Assembly (NCBI GenBank): GCA_002701385.1
Contig: NZVD01000071.1
Coordinates: 96,569 to 133,205 of the forward strand
DNA from: Rhodopirellula sp.
GTDB taxonomy: Bacteria; Planctomycetota; Planctomycetia; Pirellulales; Pirellulaceae
Direction of reading: 5' to 3'
DNA: 36,637 nt
The notes under the pieces: model-generated
Databases searched by the model: none
The model's input: only the letters and a program-made list of their open reading frames with translations
What the model was told of the DNA's origin: nothing
Made by a program: the position numbers and the translations under genes
Shown: one piece after another, positions 1-7,487 of the stretch
Layout of the letters: every line of letters starts with the position of its first letter
Numbering within the stretch: position 1 is the first letter of the stretch

Positions 1-621
1 CATCACCCTAATATCCTATTGGATTGCTCTGACACGGAACTAATTGATTTAGACTCGCTACACGATTTACTGACATCGGCTGGTGTTCTTCCCACTGAAG
101 TTGCAGTCGAGGTCATGACGAAGATAGCGCATAGCTTATCTCATATCCATAGTTTTCAGCTGACCGTTGGAAATAATCTGACGCTCGAAAGCATCTACAT
201 TGACGGACAGGGGGAAGTTAAGCTCTTTGTCCCAAGCTCAGTGTTTGAAAATGCGATTGAATTATTTGAAGATCAATGGCCGGTAAACGTTTCTGCTCAA
301 AGTCAGTATGGCCAGATGTGCGGGCCGTTACAGGAGAAGCTGGAGGATGATATCAGAAAATTGGCTGACGTATTCTGGCAGGTATTATATGGCTTTGAGG
401 TAGATCCTCTAATGGAATTGGAAGATTGGGCCTCAAGTGAAAAGGTGTTGACTGGGGTTGCAGTCGAGCTACTTTCCGTGAGGTCGTTGTTATTCAGAAT
501 GTTACGAGCAGGTTTTCCGGGGGGATATCGCGATATGCAGTCAGTTGTTATTGACTTGTGGGAACTTGGGGTCGTATCCTTCCCTAGTAAACAGAATACA
601 AGGCGGGCCACGACAACTTAG
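1..621 (+). CDS. Ser/Thr protein-kinase-like protein, 3' part only (probable pseudokinase)
   Basis: The reading frame is open from base 1, so the start lies outside the window; 206 codons are visible. The first residues read HHPNIL, which resembles the HPNI motif just after helix C of Ser/Thr kinases. It continues with a helix-E-like stretch (KIAHSLSHIHSFQ), then a segment where the catalytic HRDLKPEN loop should be but which reads TVGNNLTLESIYI. The DFG position reads KLFVPSS. The HRD Asp and DFG Asp therefore appear to be lost, while the spacing and the C-lobe-like tail (FRMLRAGFPGGYRDM) are kept. From family knowledge this suggests a non-catalytic, scaffold or sensor pseudokinase; that is inference. 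It stops 59 nt before phoH on the same strand. Confidence 0.6.
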   Translation, partial: HHPNILLDCSDTELIDLDSLHDLLTSAGVLPTEVAVEVMTKIAHSLSHIHSFQLTVGNNLTLESIYIDGQGEVKLFVPSSVFENAIELFEDQWPVNVSAQSQYGQMCGPLQEKLEDDIRKLADVFWQVLYGFEVDPLMELEDWASSEKVLTGVAVELLSVRSLLFRMLRAGFPGGYRDMQSVVIDLWELGVVSFPSKQNTRRATTT

Positions 622-627
622 TGAATT

Positions 628-679
628 ACGTTGTTGAAGTTGCTAAGCACCGGCAACAACGTTAGAGACAGGAGGTCTC
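628..679 (+). promoter_or_regulatory. Two hairpins in the phoH leader, the second carrying the ribosome-binding site in its loop
   Basis: A perfect 9-bp inverted repeat (ACGTTGTTG at 628-636, CAACAACGT at 654-662) has a 17-nt loop and no T-run after it. It is followed by a 5-bp stem, GAGAC 665-669 with GTCTC 675-679, whose loop holds AGGAG, the Shine-Dalgarno core for the ATG at 681. The repeats are seen directly; a regulatory role is inference. Confidence 0.4.
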
Positions 680-680
680 G

Positions 681-2024
681 ATGATCCAGCTGCCCATCGG
701 TGGTAAGAAGCTCTTTGTACTGGATACGAACGTTATTCTTCATGATGGAGAATGCTTTCTCAACTTTGACGAACATGACGTCATTATTCCGATGGTTGTT
801 CTCGAGGAACTTGATAAGTTCAAAAAAGGGAATGAAAACCGGAATTTACAGGCTCGCCGGTTTCTCCGGAAAGTAGATGAATACAGTGGTGATGTGCTCA
901 ACGAAGAGGGTGTGAGCCTCGGCGAGCAGGCGGGACGCCTCTGGATTCTGGTCACCGATCAGCTAAATAAGACGTTAGGGAGAGCCTTTCTTCAGGATTG
1001 TCCGGATCATCGTATTCTCAATGCGGCATTAATCCTGCAACAAAATCACCCGGATAGAAAGGTGGTTTTGATTACCAAAGATACAAATCTAAGGTTGAAA
1101 GCCCGTGGGCTAAACGTTCTTGCACAGGACTATACCACTGACAAAGTTGATGACGTCGAACAGCTGTACCGAGGTACTCAGATTCTGGAAACGTCTCCTG
1201 AGTTGATCGATGAGTTTTATGCTAATGGTGGTACGATCGAAGCGGAAAGGGTTGGTTTGCCAGATGATGTAGCCTTGCATGCCAATGAGTTTTTCGTTTT
1301 TCGACACGGCTCTAAGAGCACGCTTGCTACCTATAACGAAGGTGTTGGTTCGTTCTGTCGAGTTGACAGACCAGTATCCTATGGAATTCAACCAAAAAAT
1401 GTCGAGCAGACTTTTGCCTTGCAGGCATTACTGGATGATAGTATCAGGCTTGTCACGCTGGTGGGAAAGGCCGGTACTGGCAAGACACTGCTTGCATTGG
1501 CAGCTGCATTAGAACGAAACGGAGCCTACCAGCAGGTATTGATGGGACGGCCGATAGTTCCCCTGTCTAATCGGGATCTGGGTTTTTTACCAGGCGATAT
1601 TGATGCCAAGATGGATCCTTATATGCAGCCGCTCTACGACAATCTCAAAGTGATTCAAAATCAGTTTGGTACGACCGATCCACGTCAAATCAACGTCCGT
1701 AGTATGCTTGAAAATGAAAGATTGATGATTACGCCTTTGAGCTATATTCGTGGACGCAGTTTACAAAATGTATATTTCATCGTCGATGAGGCACAGAACC
1801 TGACTCCGCATGAAATGAAGACGATTATCACTCGCGCCGGCGAAGGAACGAAGATTGTGCTCACCGGAGACATCCACCAGATTGATCATCCCTACTTGGA
1901 TACCGAATCCAATGGATTATCGTTTCTGATAAGTCGGATGAAAGGGCAGGGGATTTATGCCCATGTCATGCTGGAAAAAGGCGAACGGTCTGTGTTGGCA
2001 GATTTGGCCAGTAAAGTATTGTAA
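681..2024 (+). CDS. PIN domain-PhoH family ATPase (YlaK type)
   Basis: This 447-aa protein fuses an N-terminal PIN nuclease domain to a C-terminal PhoH-type P-loop ATPase. The PIN part begins with FVLDTNVILHD (about residues 12-22), and the acidic sites recur in DHRILNAAL and ITKDTNLRLKA. The ATPase has a Walker A GKAGTGKT at residues 262-269, a Walker B-like VDEAQN at 369-374 and a sensor-like VLTGDIHQID. Length and domain order match the family usually called PhoH or YlaK, an RNA-linked ATPase/nuclease probably acting on RNA in the cytoplasm. The start is fixed by AGGAGG six nt upstream of ATG. It ends 18 nt from the convergent permease gene. Family assignment is firm; the physiological role is not. 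Confidence 0.93.
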   Translation: MIQLPIGGKKLFVLDTNVILHDGECFLNFDEHDVIIPMVVLEELDKFKKGNENRNLQARRFLRKVDEYSGDVLNEEGVSLGEQAGRLWILVTDQLNKTLGRAFLQDCPDHRILNAALILQQNHPDRKVVLITKDTNLRLKARGLNVLAQDYTTDKVDDVEQLYRGTQILETSPELIDEFYANGGTIEAERVGLPDDVALHANEFFVFRHGSKSTLATYNEGVGSFCRVDRPVSYGIQPKNVEQTFALQALLDDSIRLVTLVGKAGTGKTLLALAAALERNGAYQQVLMGRPIVPLSNRDLGFLPGDIDAKMDPYMQPLYDNLKVIQNQFGTTDPRQINVRSMLENERLMITPLSYIRGRSLQNVYFIVDEAQNLTPHEMKTIITRAGEGTKIVLTGDIHQIDHPYLDTESNGLSFLISRMKGQGIYAHVMLEKGERSVLADLASKVL

Positions 2025-2042
2025 GCCTGTGGCTACGATCGA

Positions 2043-2837
2043 TTAGCCCATCAACAGTGGTTTTAGAATGGCGCTCAGGCCGATGAGGAATAGAGCGACT
2101 AATGCATAACGCTGGAGCTTCTTGCGATCCAGCATATTGCCAACACGAATCCCGGTGTTTGTTCCTAGGAATACGACAGGGAGTCCGAGAACACCCAGAA
2201 TCAATCCGGTTGTTGAAGTCGCTCCAAATTTCCAGACAAGCAGGATGGCCAGAGGGATCATGCCATAAAATAACATGGCGAATAAAAAGCCCCGGCTTCG
2301 TTTAGCATTCCAGGGTTGGCACATCACCCATAATGCTACAGCTGGGCCGCCCATGCCGATAAATCCAAGCATTACGCCGCTGATCGAAAATGCTATGTAT
2401 TCCCAAACGACAGGTAAGTCTTCCTGAGGTTCCAGTTTAATCAGGCCTTTGGTAAGCACGATCAGGATCAAAACGATTCCAATCGATTGTTGAATGAGTT
2501 CTTTGTTTTGCTCAGGCGAATCGCTGTAGTTGTGGAGGAAGTCCAAAGCTAACACGCCGGGCAGGATAAAAAGGATACGTACCAATCCCGGACGGATCGT
2601 TGATTTCCAGTTGATGGAATCAGCCAACTGCCAGGCTCCAATGCCTGACTGGGTCATGGAGGCGATGGTGATGGCAGCGATCGCAGTATCAATGGGAAAG
2701 TCACAGAAATAAAGGATCGGAATCCCAAAAGCACCAGCACCAAAGCCGATGACACCCTGAAGAAAACAACTGATGAAGAAAACTCCAGCGAAGATTAGGT
2801 ATTGCCAGAGTTCAAATTGCCCGAGATCGTAATCCAT
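2043..2837 (-). CDS. TauE/SafE family membrane permease
   Basis: The 264-aa product is very hydrophobic, with about eight predicted membrane segments in two similar halves. The first half carries GVIGFGAGAFGIPIL and the second MLGFIGMGGPAVALWVM, the glycine-rich signatures of the TauE/SafE (DUF81) family. Members export or import small anions such as sulfite, sulfoacetate or other organic acids across the inner membrane. It lies downstream of the L-galactose-type operon on the same strand but is separated by 124 nt of structured noncoding DNA, so it may have its own promoter or read-through control. A role in moving a sugar acid or sulfur anion released by that pathway is inference; substrate prediction within this family is poor. 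Confidence 0.85.
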   Translation of the reverse strand: MDYDLGQFELWQYLIFAGVFFISCFLQGVIGFGAGAFGIPILYFCDFPIDTAIAAITIASMTQSGIGAWQLADSINWKSTIRPGLVRILFILPGVLALDFLHNYSDSPEQNKELIQQSIGIVLILIVLTKGLIKLEPQEDLPVVWEYIAFSISGVMLGFIGMGGPAVALWVMCQPWNAKRSRGFLFAMLFYGMIPLAILLVWKFGATSTTGLILGVLGLPVVFLGTNTGIRVGNMLDRKKLQRYALVALFLIGLSAILKPLLMG

Positions 2838-2874
2838 TACGTCGTGTTGAGTCCAAAAGGGCGATTAGTAAGTA

Positions 2875-2922
2875 GCCAGTATATCCCATTGGATACGACT
2901 TGGATAGCAATACCAAACTGGC
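2875..2922. repeat. Nested inverted and direct repeats in the gap before the permease gene
   Basis: GCCAGT (2875-2880) and ACTGGC (2917-2922) form an outer inverted repeat. Inside it TATCC-CATT-GGATA (2882-2895) forms a small hairpin, and TTGGATA occurs twice, 11 nt apart. This fills much of the 124-nt gap between the lactonase stop and the permease start. It could be a processing or partial-termination structure, or an operator. No T-run marks a classical terminator. Confidence 0.35.
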
Positions 2923-2961
2923 GTTTGCCGGCCTGGCACGTACTAACAGCAACTTCAGTGG

Positions 2962-3810
2962 TTAAAGCCCGAGTCGATAAAAACGATTGGCAGTCCCGCC
3001 AAAAAGATCATCCTGTTCACATTCACTAAGAGCCCCTACGGTTTCGGTAAGAGCATGATGGACATCAGCATAAGACGCGGCCAATTCGCAGACAGGCCAG
3101 TCGGAACCAAACATACATCGCTCCGGACCGAATGCTTCCAGAACAATTTCAACATAGGGCTTTAGATCCGAAGGACTCCAGTGATTCCAGTCTGCTTCGG
3201 TTACCATGCCTGAAAGTTTACACATGATATTAGGGAAACTGGCTGCCAATCGAATATTGGCTTCCCAATTGTCGAGTCGCTGATTTTTGATTTCCGGCTT
3301 GGAGAGATGGTCTATCACCATCGGGAGTTCGCCAAACATCTGTCCAAGATGTTGTGCATGATGCAAATGTTTGACATAGAACAAAAGATCGAATGGTACG
3401 TTGTGCTTTTCGAGTACTTTCAATCCGCGTAATACATCCTCGCGAATGATGAAGTTGTCGTCAGGCTCATCCTGAGTAATATGCCGTACGCCGACGAACT
3501 TATCCATCTCTTTGTAATGCAGGATTTGATCCTCAATATCATCCGCAGCTAAGTCCACCCAGCCCACTACGCCGGCAATGTAATCTGTGTTTGCTGCAAG
3601 ATCGAGCGCCCAATCATTTTCCTTGAGGGTGTGCTGAGTCTGGACGAGCACTGTTTTGTCCACTCCGACTTGCTGAATATGGTCGGCGAGTGTGTCCGGT
3701 AAGTATGACCTGCAGATTGTTTCGTTGCCGGGAGCTGATAGCCAGCGATAATCGAATTCAGTTCGATTCAAATCCCAGAAATGATGATGGGCATCGATCT
3801 TAATACTCAC
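2962..3810 (-). CDS. Amidohydrolase-family sugar lactonase (COG3618, L-fucono/L-galactono-lactonase-like)
   Basis: This 282-aa protein has the short amidohydrolase (TIM barrel) layout of COG3618. It starts with the metal-binding run IDAHHHFWD (His8-10). It has VIDHLSKP near the middle and ends with the conserved FGSDWPVC that supplies the last catalytic Asp. Characterised relatives hydrolyse L-fucono-, L-galactono- or L-rhamnono-lactones, or 2-pyrone-4,6-dicarboxylate. The start is GTG, supported by AGGTGG just upstream. The gene begins 10 nt after the stop of an L-galactose-dehydrogenase-like reductase, whose product would be exactly such a lactone. The expected cytoplasmic role is L-galactonolactone to L-galactonate. 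The family is clear; the substrate is inferred from the operon. Confidence 0.85.
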   Translation of the reverse strand: MSIKIDAHHHFWDLNRTEFDYRWLSAPGNETICRSYLPDTLADHIQQVGVDKTVLVQTQHTLKENDWALDLAANTDYIAGVVGWVDLAADDIEDQILHYKEMDKFVGVRHITQDEPDDNFIIREDVLRGLKVLEKHNVPFDLLFYVKHLHHAQHLGQMFGELPMVIDHLSKPEIKNQRLDNWEANIRLAASFPNIMCKLSGMVTEADWNHWSPSDLKPYVEIVLEAFGPERCMFGSDWPVCELAASYADVHHALTETVGALSECEQDDLFGGTANRFYRLGL

Positions 3811-3820
3811 ACATCCACCT

Positions 3821-4771
3821 TTAATTCGTCTCGGGTTGCGGGTCGTTGTTTTCAGGACGGCCCTCGGTATAGAACCAGTTATGAATTGGTTTCAGAATGT
3901 CCTGAACTTCTGCAACTAATGTTTCGTCCAGAGGTATTTCAGCCCACTCGGCCCATTGCCGGATCCGTGCTTGATTGGCACTACCAGTGATACAGGTCGT
4001 CATCTCTTCATTGGCGATGGAAAACTGTAATGCCAACTGCGCAATATCGATTCCAGCTGCTGTACAGTGAGCGGCGGCCTTTTCGCAAGTCTCGCGGACG
4101 AATGGTGTTGCCTTGTGCCATTCAGGTAGCGGAGCATTGGTAAGCAGTCTGGCAGAGAAGGGAGCCGCATTCATTATGCCAACTCCTTTTTCCTTTAGGT
4201 ACGGGACCATGTCGTCAAACATGGTGTTTTGTAATGTGTAGTGGTTGTAGCTCAAGACGACATCGAGATCTGTCTGGTCCAGAATGAATGTGAGATTACT
4301 CATCGGGTAGCCAGAGATTCCGATATACCGGACCTTTCCCTGCCGCTGAATTTCACGCAGTGTCGGTAATGTCTCATCAACGATCTGTTGGCGGTCAATG
4401 AATTCGATATCATGACACAACATGATATCGAGGTGATCGGTACCTAACCGATGCAGACTAACGTCGACACTTTCTTTCACTCGCTGAGCGGAAAAGTCGA
4501 AATGGTTGACATGGTATCGCCCCAACTTGGTTCCCAAAAAATACTTTTCGCGTGGGATATCTTTTAAGGCGATTCCGAGTAAAACTTCACCAATACCTCG
4601 GCCGTAGTACGGGGAGGTGTCAATGAAGTTCATTCCGCAATCAATTGCTGCAGGAACAGCAGAGAGGGCTTCATTCACATCGACGCTGCGAAACTCAGCT
4701 CCTAAAGAAGAAGCTCCGAAGCTCACCACGGACAGATCTAAATCAGTGTTTCCAAGTCGTCGTGTTTTCAT
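3821..4771 (-). CDS. Aldo/keto reductase, L-galactose 1-dehydrogenase-like
   Basis: This 316-aa NAD(P)-dependent aldo/keto reductase has a complete catalytic tetrad: Asp51 in FIDTSPYYG, Tyr56, Lys82 and His120. Several stretches (FDFSAQRVKES, LCHDIEF, LPEWHKATPF, LALQFSIANEE) closely resemble what I remember of plant L-galactose dehydrogenase, which oxidises L-galactose at C1 to the lactone. Bacterial relatives act on L-galactose, L-fucose or D-threo-aldoses. It sits 20 nt after the mutarotase gene and 10 nt before the lactonase gene, giving the order anomer supply, C1 oxidation, lactone opening. L-fucose remains possible because it is 6-deoxy-L-galactose. The fold is certain; the L-galactose assignment is supported by sequence memory and context. 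Confidence 0.82.
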   Translation of the reverse strand: MKTRRLGNTDLDLSVVSFGASSLGAEFRSVDVNEALSAVPAAIDCGMNFIDTSPYYGRGIGEVLLGIALKDIPREKYFLGTKLGRYHVNHFDFSAQRVKESVDVSLHRLGTDHLDIMLCHDIEFIDRQQIVDETLPTLREIQRQGKVRYIGISGYPMSNLTFILDQTDLDVVLSYNHYTLQNTMFDDMVPYLKEKGVGIMNAAPFSARLLTNAPLPEWHKATPFVRETCEKAAAHCTAAGIDIAQLALQFSIANEEMTTCITGSANQARIRQWAEWAEIPLDETLVAEVQDILKPIHNWFYTEGRPENNDPQPETN

Positions 4772-4791
4772 TGAGGAATGCTCGCTTGCTG

Positions 4792-5238
4792 CTAGTCCAT
4801 ACGTACGCCAATGTGAAGCAACAAATTAGCAAAGCGTTGCTGATCTGCTGTTTGAATTGTAAGAACATGGTCGGCTGTTGAGACTTCCGGATAGAAATCC
4901 CATTTGTCGATTGGTTCCAGATCAAGGTCGACTCCTGCCTCCTTCAAAGAAGCTCGATAGTCATTCCATACTGGCGGGTCACCATCAAGTGCGTACGGGC
5001 CTTCCGTTTCGTACATCATGGTGCAGGCTTTCTCGACAGGAATTGCTGTGAGCAATGCCTTGAGTACCTGATCACAGGTGGGGAGTCCGGGAGACAGGTT
5101 GAGGCTTACCAATTCCGCGTTGGGACCCAATGTGGAGGAGCAGGGGTAGTTCCCGTCTGCAATGAGAATACGCGAATGATGACCTGCTCGGCCTAGAACT
5201 TCATTGATTTTTGGATGGATCAATTGGTGTTTCAGCAT
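4792..5238 (-). CDS. RbsD/FucU family sugar mutarotase
   Basis: At 148 aa this matches the RbsD/FucU family (about 140 aa). The N-terminus holds the typical GHHSRILIADGNYP, with His20 and Asp28 at the conserved catalytic and binding positions, followed by the GLPTCDQVLKAL segment. Members interconvert the anomers of ribose or fucose without a cofactor, usually as decamers in the cytoplasm. FucU acts on L-fucose, which shares its ring stereochemistry with L-galactose, so this protein could supply the anomer used by the adjacent C1 dehydrogenase. It is spaced 20 nt from both neighbours inside the operon. Which sugar it uses cannot be read from the sequence alone. Confidence 0.82.
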   Translation of the reverse strand: MLKHQLIHPKINEVLGRAGHHSRILIADGNYPCSSTLGPNAELVSLNLSPGLPTCDQVLKALLTAIPVEKACTMMYETEGPYALDGDPPVWNDYRASLKEAGVDLDLEPIDKWDFYPEVSTADHVLTIQTADQQRFANLLLHIGVRMD

Positions 5239-5258
5239 GGTACTTCGTTTCCTTTCGT

Positions 5259-6542
5259 TTACATTCCGGACTGTAGGGCTTCCAGATGTCGAGTGAAGTG
5301 GTCGTCCAGTACGGCGGTGTAGGTATCCGGGTGCTGATGTAAGATGTCGGCGACAAGTGGGCCGAATTTTTCATCCGTGAGCACGCTACCGAAGGTGCAG
5401 TGTAGGATCTGCCGTCCAGGTAGTGTAAAGCCTTTACCCTGTGGCACTTCATCCCAGAGTTCTAAATACTGGCGTTCCAGATCGGTGTCGCAGTCGATCT
5501 CGGAAGGGGCCGCTACCATTTCTAATGTTGCGTGGACGTGGTAGGTCGCTTTGTCTGTGTTATAACGACCGCGTGAAAATTCTACGATTTCACGAAAGAG
5601 CCCTTTTTCATGCCTAGCCACAACTCGTAACGCTTCCAGGTAACTGGTTCCTGCTGTCTTAACGTGCCATAGCCCTCGCGTTGCTTTGCTCAATAGGCCA
5701 TACATGGAGAGTTTGTCGGAACCACTGTGTAGTGAGAGTTTATAAGGGCCGAGCAGTCGGGCGATCTCCGCGTGATCATTGAGGGAAACTTCCAGTGCCG
5801 CTAAGTCCCCGATAAAGTCGACTCCCTTTTCAAACTCGCCAATGAAACGTGGGGCAAGGCTGACGAGCTTCATCCCGTTCTTTAAGCATTGGTCAGCAAT
5901 GATGTAGTGCTCAGCCAAGGTGGTAGGCTGTTCGGTTTCGTCTACACTGAGTTCGATTTCGTATTCGCGACCAGCGGCTTGCTGTACTTCTGCGATGTAG
6001 TTTGACAGATCCAAAGCATGATTGAGTGACCGGCCATATTTGACGGCTGCTCTCAGGCAGGCTTCCTCATTGAGATCGATGGTTGTACCGTTGGGTAACG
6101 TAACTGTGTTACCTTGATAATCTCCAACCCAAGCAACTTCACCAGCTACTTCGGCATATTTTTCTCGTAAGGTCGCCTCATCGTAATCATCAGCTTCAGC
6201 ATCGACGAAGTCAGAGGGGTCGATGGTGAAAAAAGTGAATCCCACTTCGGCTGTCACATCGACGTCTTGCTTTGTTTTCAAATGATCCGCATCTGCGCCG
6301 GTTATCCCGGTCCAACCTGCATCGATCATGCCCTGAAGCGCATCGTTCATGACTCCGATAGGAGTTCTGGATGTACGAGCCATCTCCCGAATGGACTGTT
6401 GAGGAAAGATTGGCTGAATGCCATTTCCTGCTCGTTGCATGGACGCGACGTGTCCAGGTGTGGCTACGCCGGTTCGATCGCCGAATCCGAAGCTGGGATC
6501 GAGCCCTAGGCACACAGGTTTAGGAAGAGATTGTTCAGACAT
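5259..6542 (-). CDS. uxaE: Tagaturonate epimerase family protein (UxaE-like)
   Basis: The 427-aa protein carries a set of motifs I associate with UxaE, the metal-dependent D-tagaturonate/D-fructuronate epimerase first described in Thermotoga. These are SFGFGDRTGVATPGHV, GADADH, FTFFTIDPSDF, SVDETEQPT, PRFIGEFEKG, LHSGSDK and HVKTAGTSYLEA, in that order. The catalysed step swaps the configuration at C4 and links galacturonate-type to glucuronate-type catabolism. Compared with the Thermotoga enzyme as remembered, it lacks roughly 80-90 N-terminal residues; the upstream gene ends only 35 nt before its ATG, so the short form is genuine. It is flanked by a second sugar epimerase and the mutarotase. 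Family confidence is good; activity is untested. Confidence 0.8.
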   Translation of the reverse strand: MSEQSLPKPVCLGLDPSFGFGDRTGVATPGHVASMQRAGNGIQPIFPQQSIREMARTSRTPIGVMNDALQGMIDAGWTGITGADADHLKTKQDVDVTAEVGFTFFTIDPSDFVDAEADDYDEATLREKYAEVAGEVAWVGDYQGNTVTLPNGTTIDLNEEACLRAAVKYGRSLNHALDLSNYIAEVQQAAGREYEIELSVDETEQPTTLAEHYIIADQCLKNGMKLVSLAPRFIGEFEKGVDFIGDLAALEVSLNDHAEIARLLGPYKLSLHSGSDKLSMYGLLSKATRGLWHVKTAGTSYLEALRVVARHEKGLFREIVEFSRGRYNTDKATYHVHATLEMVAAPSEIDCDTDLERQYLELWDEVPQGKGFTLPGRQILHCTFGSVLTDEKFGPLVADILHQHPDTYTAVLDDHFTRHLEALQSGM

Positions 6543-6577
6543 AGTTGTTCTTTCTAAAAGGTTTGACGCAGAGTCGT

Positions 6578-7396
6578 TTAACCAAAGTACTTATTGTAGG
6601 ATTCGATCGTTTGTTTAGCGGCTTCATATTCACCAGGATAGGGTAGTGCTTCTGCACTGATGTATCCGTCGTATCCAATTTCTTTGATCGTCGCTGAAAT
6701 GGCATCGAAATCCATATGGCCTAAGCCAACAGGTTTGCGATTGGAATCCACAAAGTGAATGTGCCCGATCAGTCCCTGTCCGTCCCGCAGGCCACTGGCG
6801 ACATCAACTTCTTCAATATTCATGTGGAATAAATCGGCTAGAATTACAACGTTATGGTCGTCGCCAAGTGTGTTGAGCAACGCCGCACTTTCGGCAACCG
6901 TATTACAGAGGTTGGTTTCGTATCGGTTGAGGTGTTCATAGATAAAAGGAACATTGAATTGTTTGGCATATTCGCCGAGCTCTGCACAGCCTTCGGCTAG
7001 TAGTTTGAGAGCGTCTTGCTTGGAAAGTTCACCTCCCCAACGTCCCTGCATAGAGCCCAGGATTGCACCGGCTCCAAAACGGCCACCCATTTCAATAATC
7101 TGCTTAATGAACTCTTTGGCTTTTGCCCTTTCCTCACTGCAGTTGGAAGTCAGTGATAGCCCGTGCTTCACCATACCCGCACCGGTTCCAACTGCTGCCA
7201 ATGATAATTCATAGTCGTCGAGAAGTTTTTCAAGTTCATCGGAATCAACCTGTTCAGGACCGAGTGAGAAAACTTCAACCGCATCAAACCCAAGGTCTTT
7301 AGCCGTTTTGCAACCTGCTTCCAATCCTTCCCAGAGGATAAACGGGCCTCCCCGGGCGGCTTCCACCAGACTGATCGTTACACTGGACTTGGTCAT
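6578..7396 (-). CDS. Sugar epimerase/isomerase, TIM barrel, IolO (5-keto-L-gluconate epimerase)-like
   Basis: This 272-aa xylose-isomerase-type TIM barrel belongs to the D-tagatose 3-epimerase/hydroxypyruvate isomerase group. Metal and catalytic candidates are Glu154 in YEHLNRYET, Asp188 and His191 in LADLFHMNIEE, and the late Glu in SAEALPYPG. AVGTGAG, LNRYET, HMNIEE and HFVDSNR strongly recall Thermotoga IolO, which interconverts 5-keto-L-gluconate and D-tagaturonate at C3. The neighbouring UxaE-like enzyme also acts on tagaturonate but at C4. The two would therefore share one metabolite, made by the LgoD-like dehydrogenase encoded just upstream. A simpler annotation would be sugar phosphate isomerase/epimerase. 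Substrate is inferred. Confidence 0.8.
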   Translation of the reverse strand: MTKSSVTISLVEAARGGPFILWEGLEAGCKTAKDLGFDAVEVFSLGPEQVDSDELEKLLDDYELSLAAVGTGAGMVKHGLSLTSNCSEERAKAKEFIKQIIEMGGRFGAGAILGSMQGRWGGELSKQDALKLLAEGCAELGEYAKQFNVPFIYEHLNRYETNLCNTVAESAALLNTLGDDHNVVILADLFHMNIEEVDVASGLRDGQGLIGHIHFVDSNRKPVGLGHMDFDAISATIKEIGYDGYISAEALPYPGEYEAAKQTIESYNKYFG

Positions 7397-7487
7397 GAGT
7401 TATTCCTTAAATGAGTAAACGCTTCCGAGGTGATGTCAGAGGCTATGGTATAGGTTAGGACAACCAGTTTTGAGGACGAGTCGTCGA

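Noticed and set aside
2025-2042. Terminator between phoH and the permease
   Set aside because: Only an AGCC-TGT-GGCT mini-hairpin without a T-run; too weak to call.
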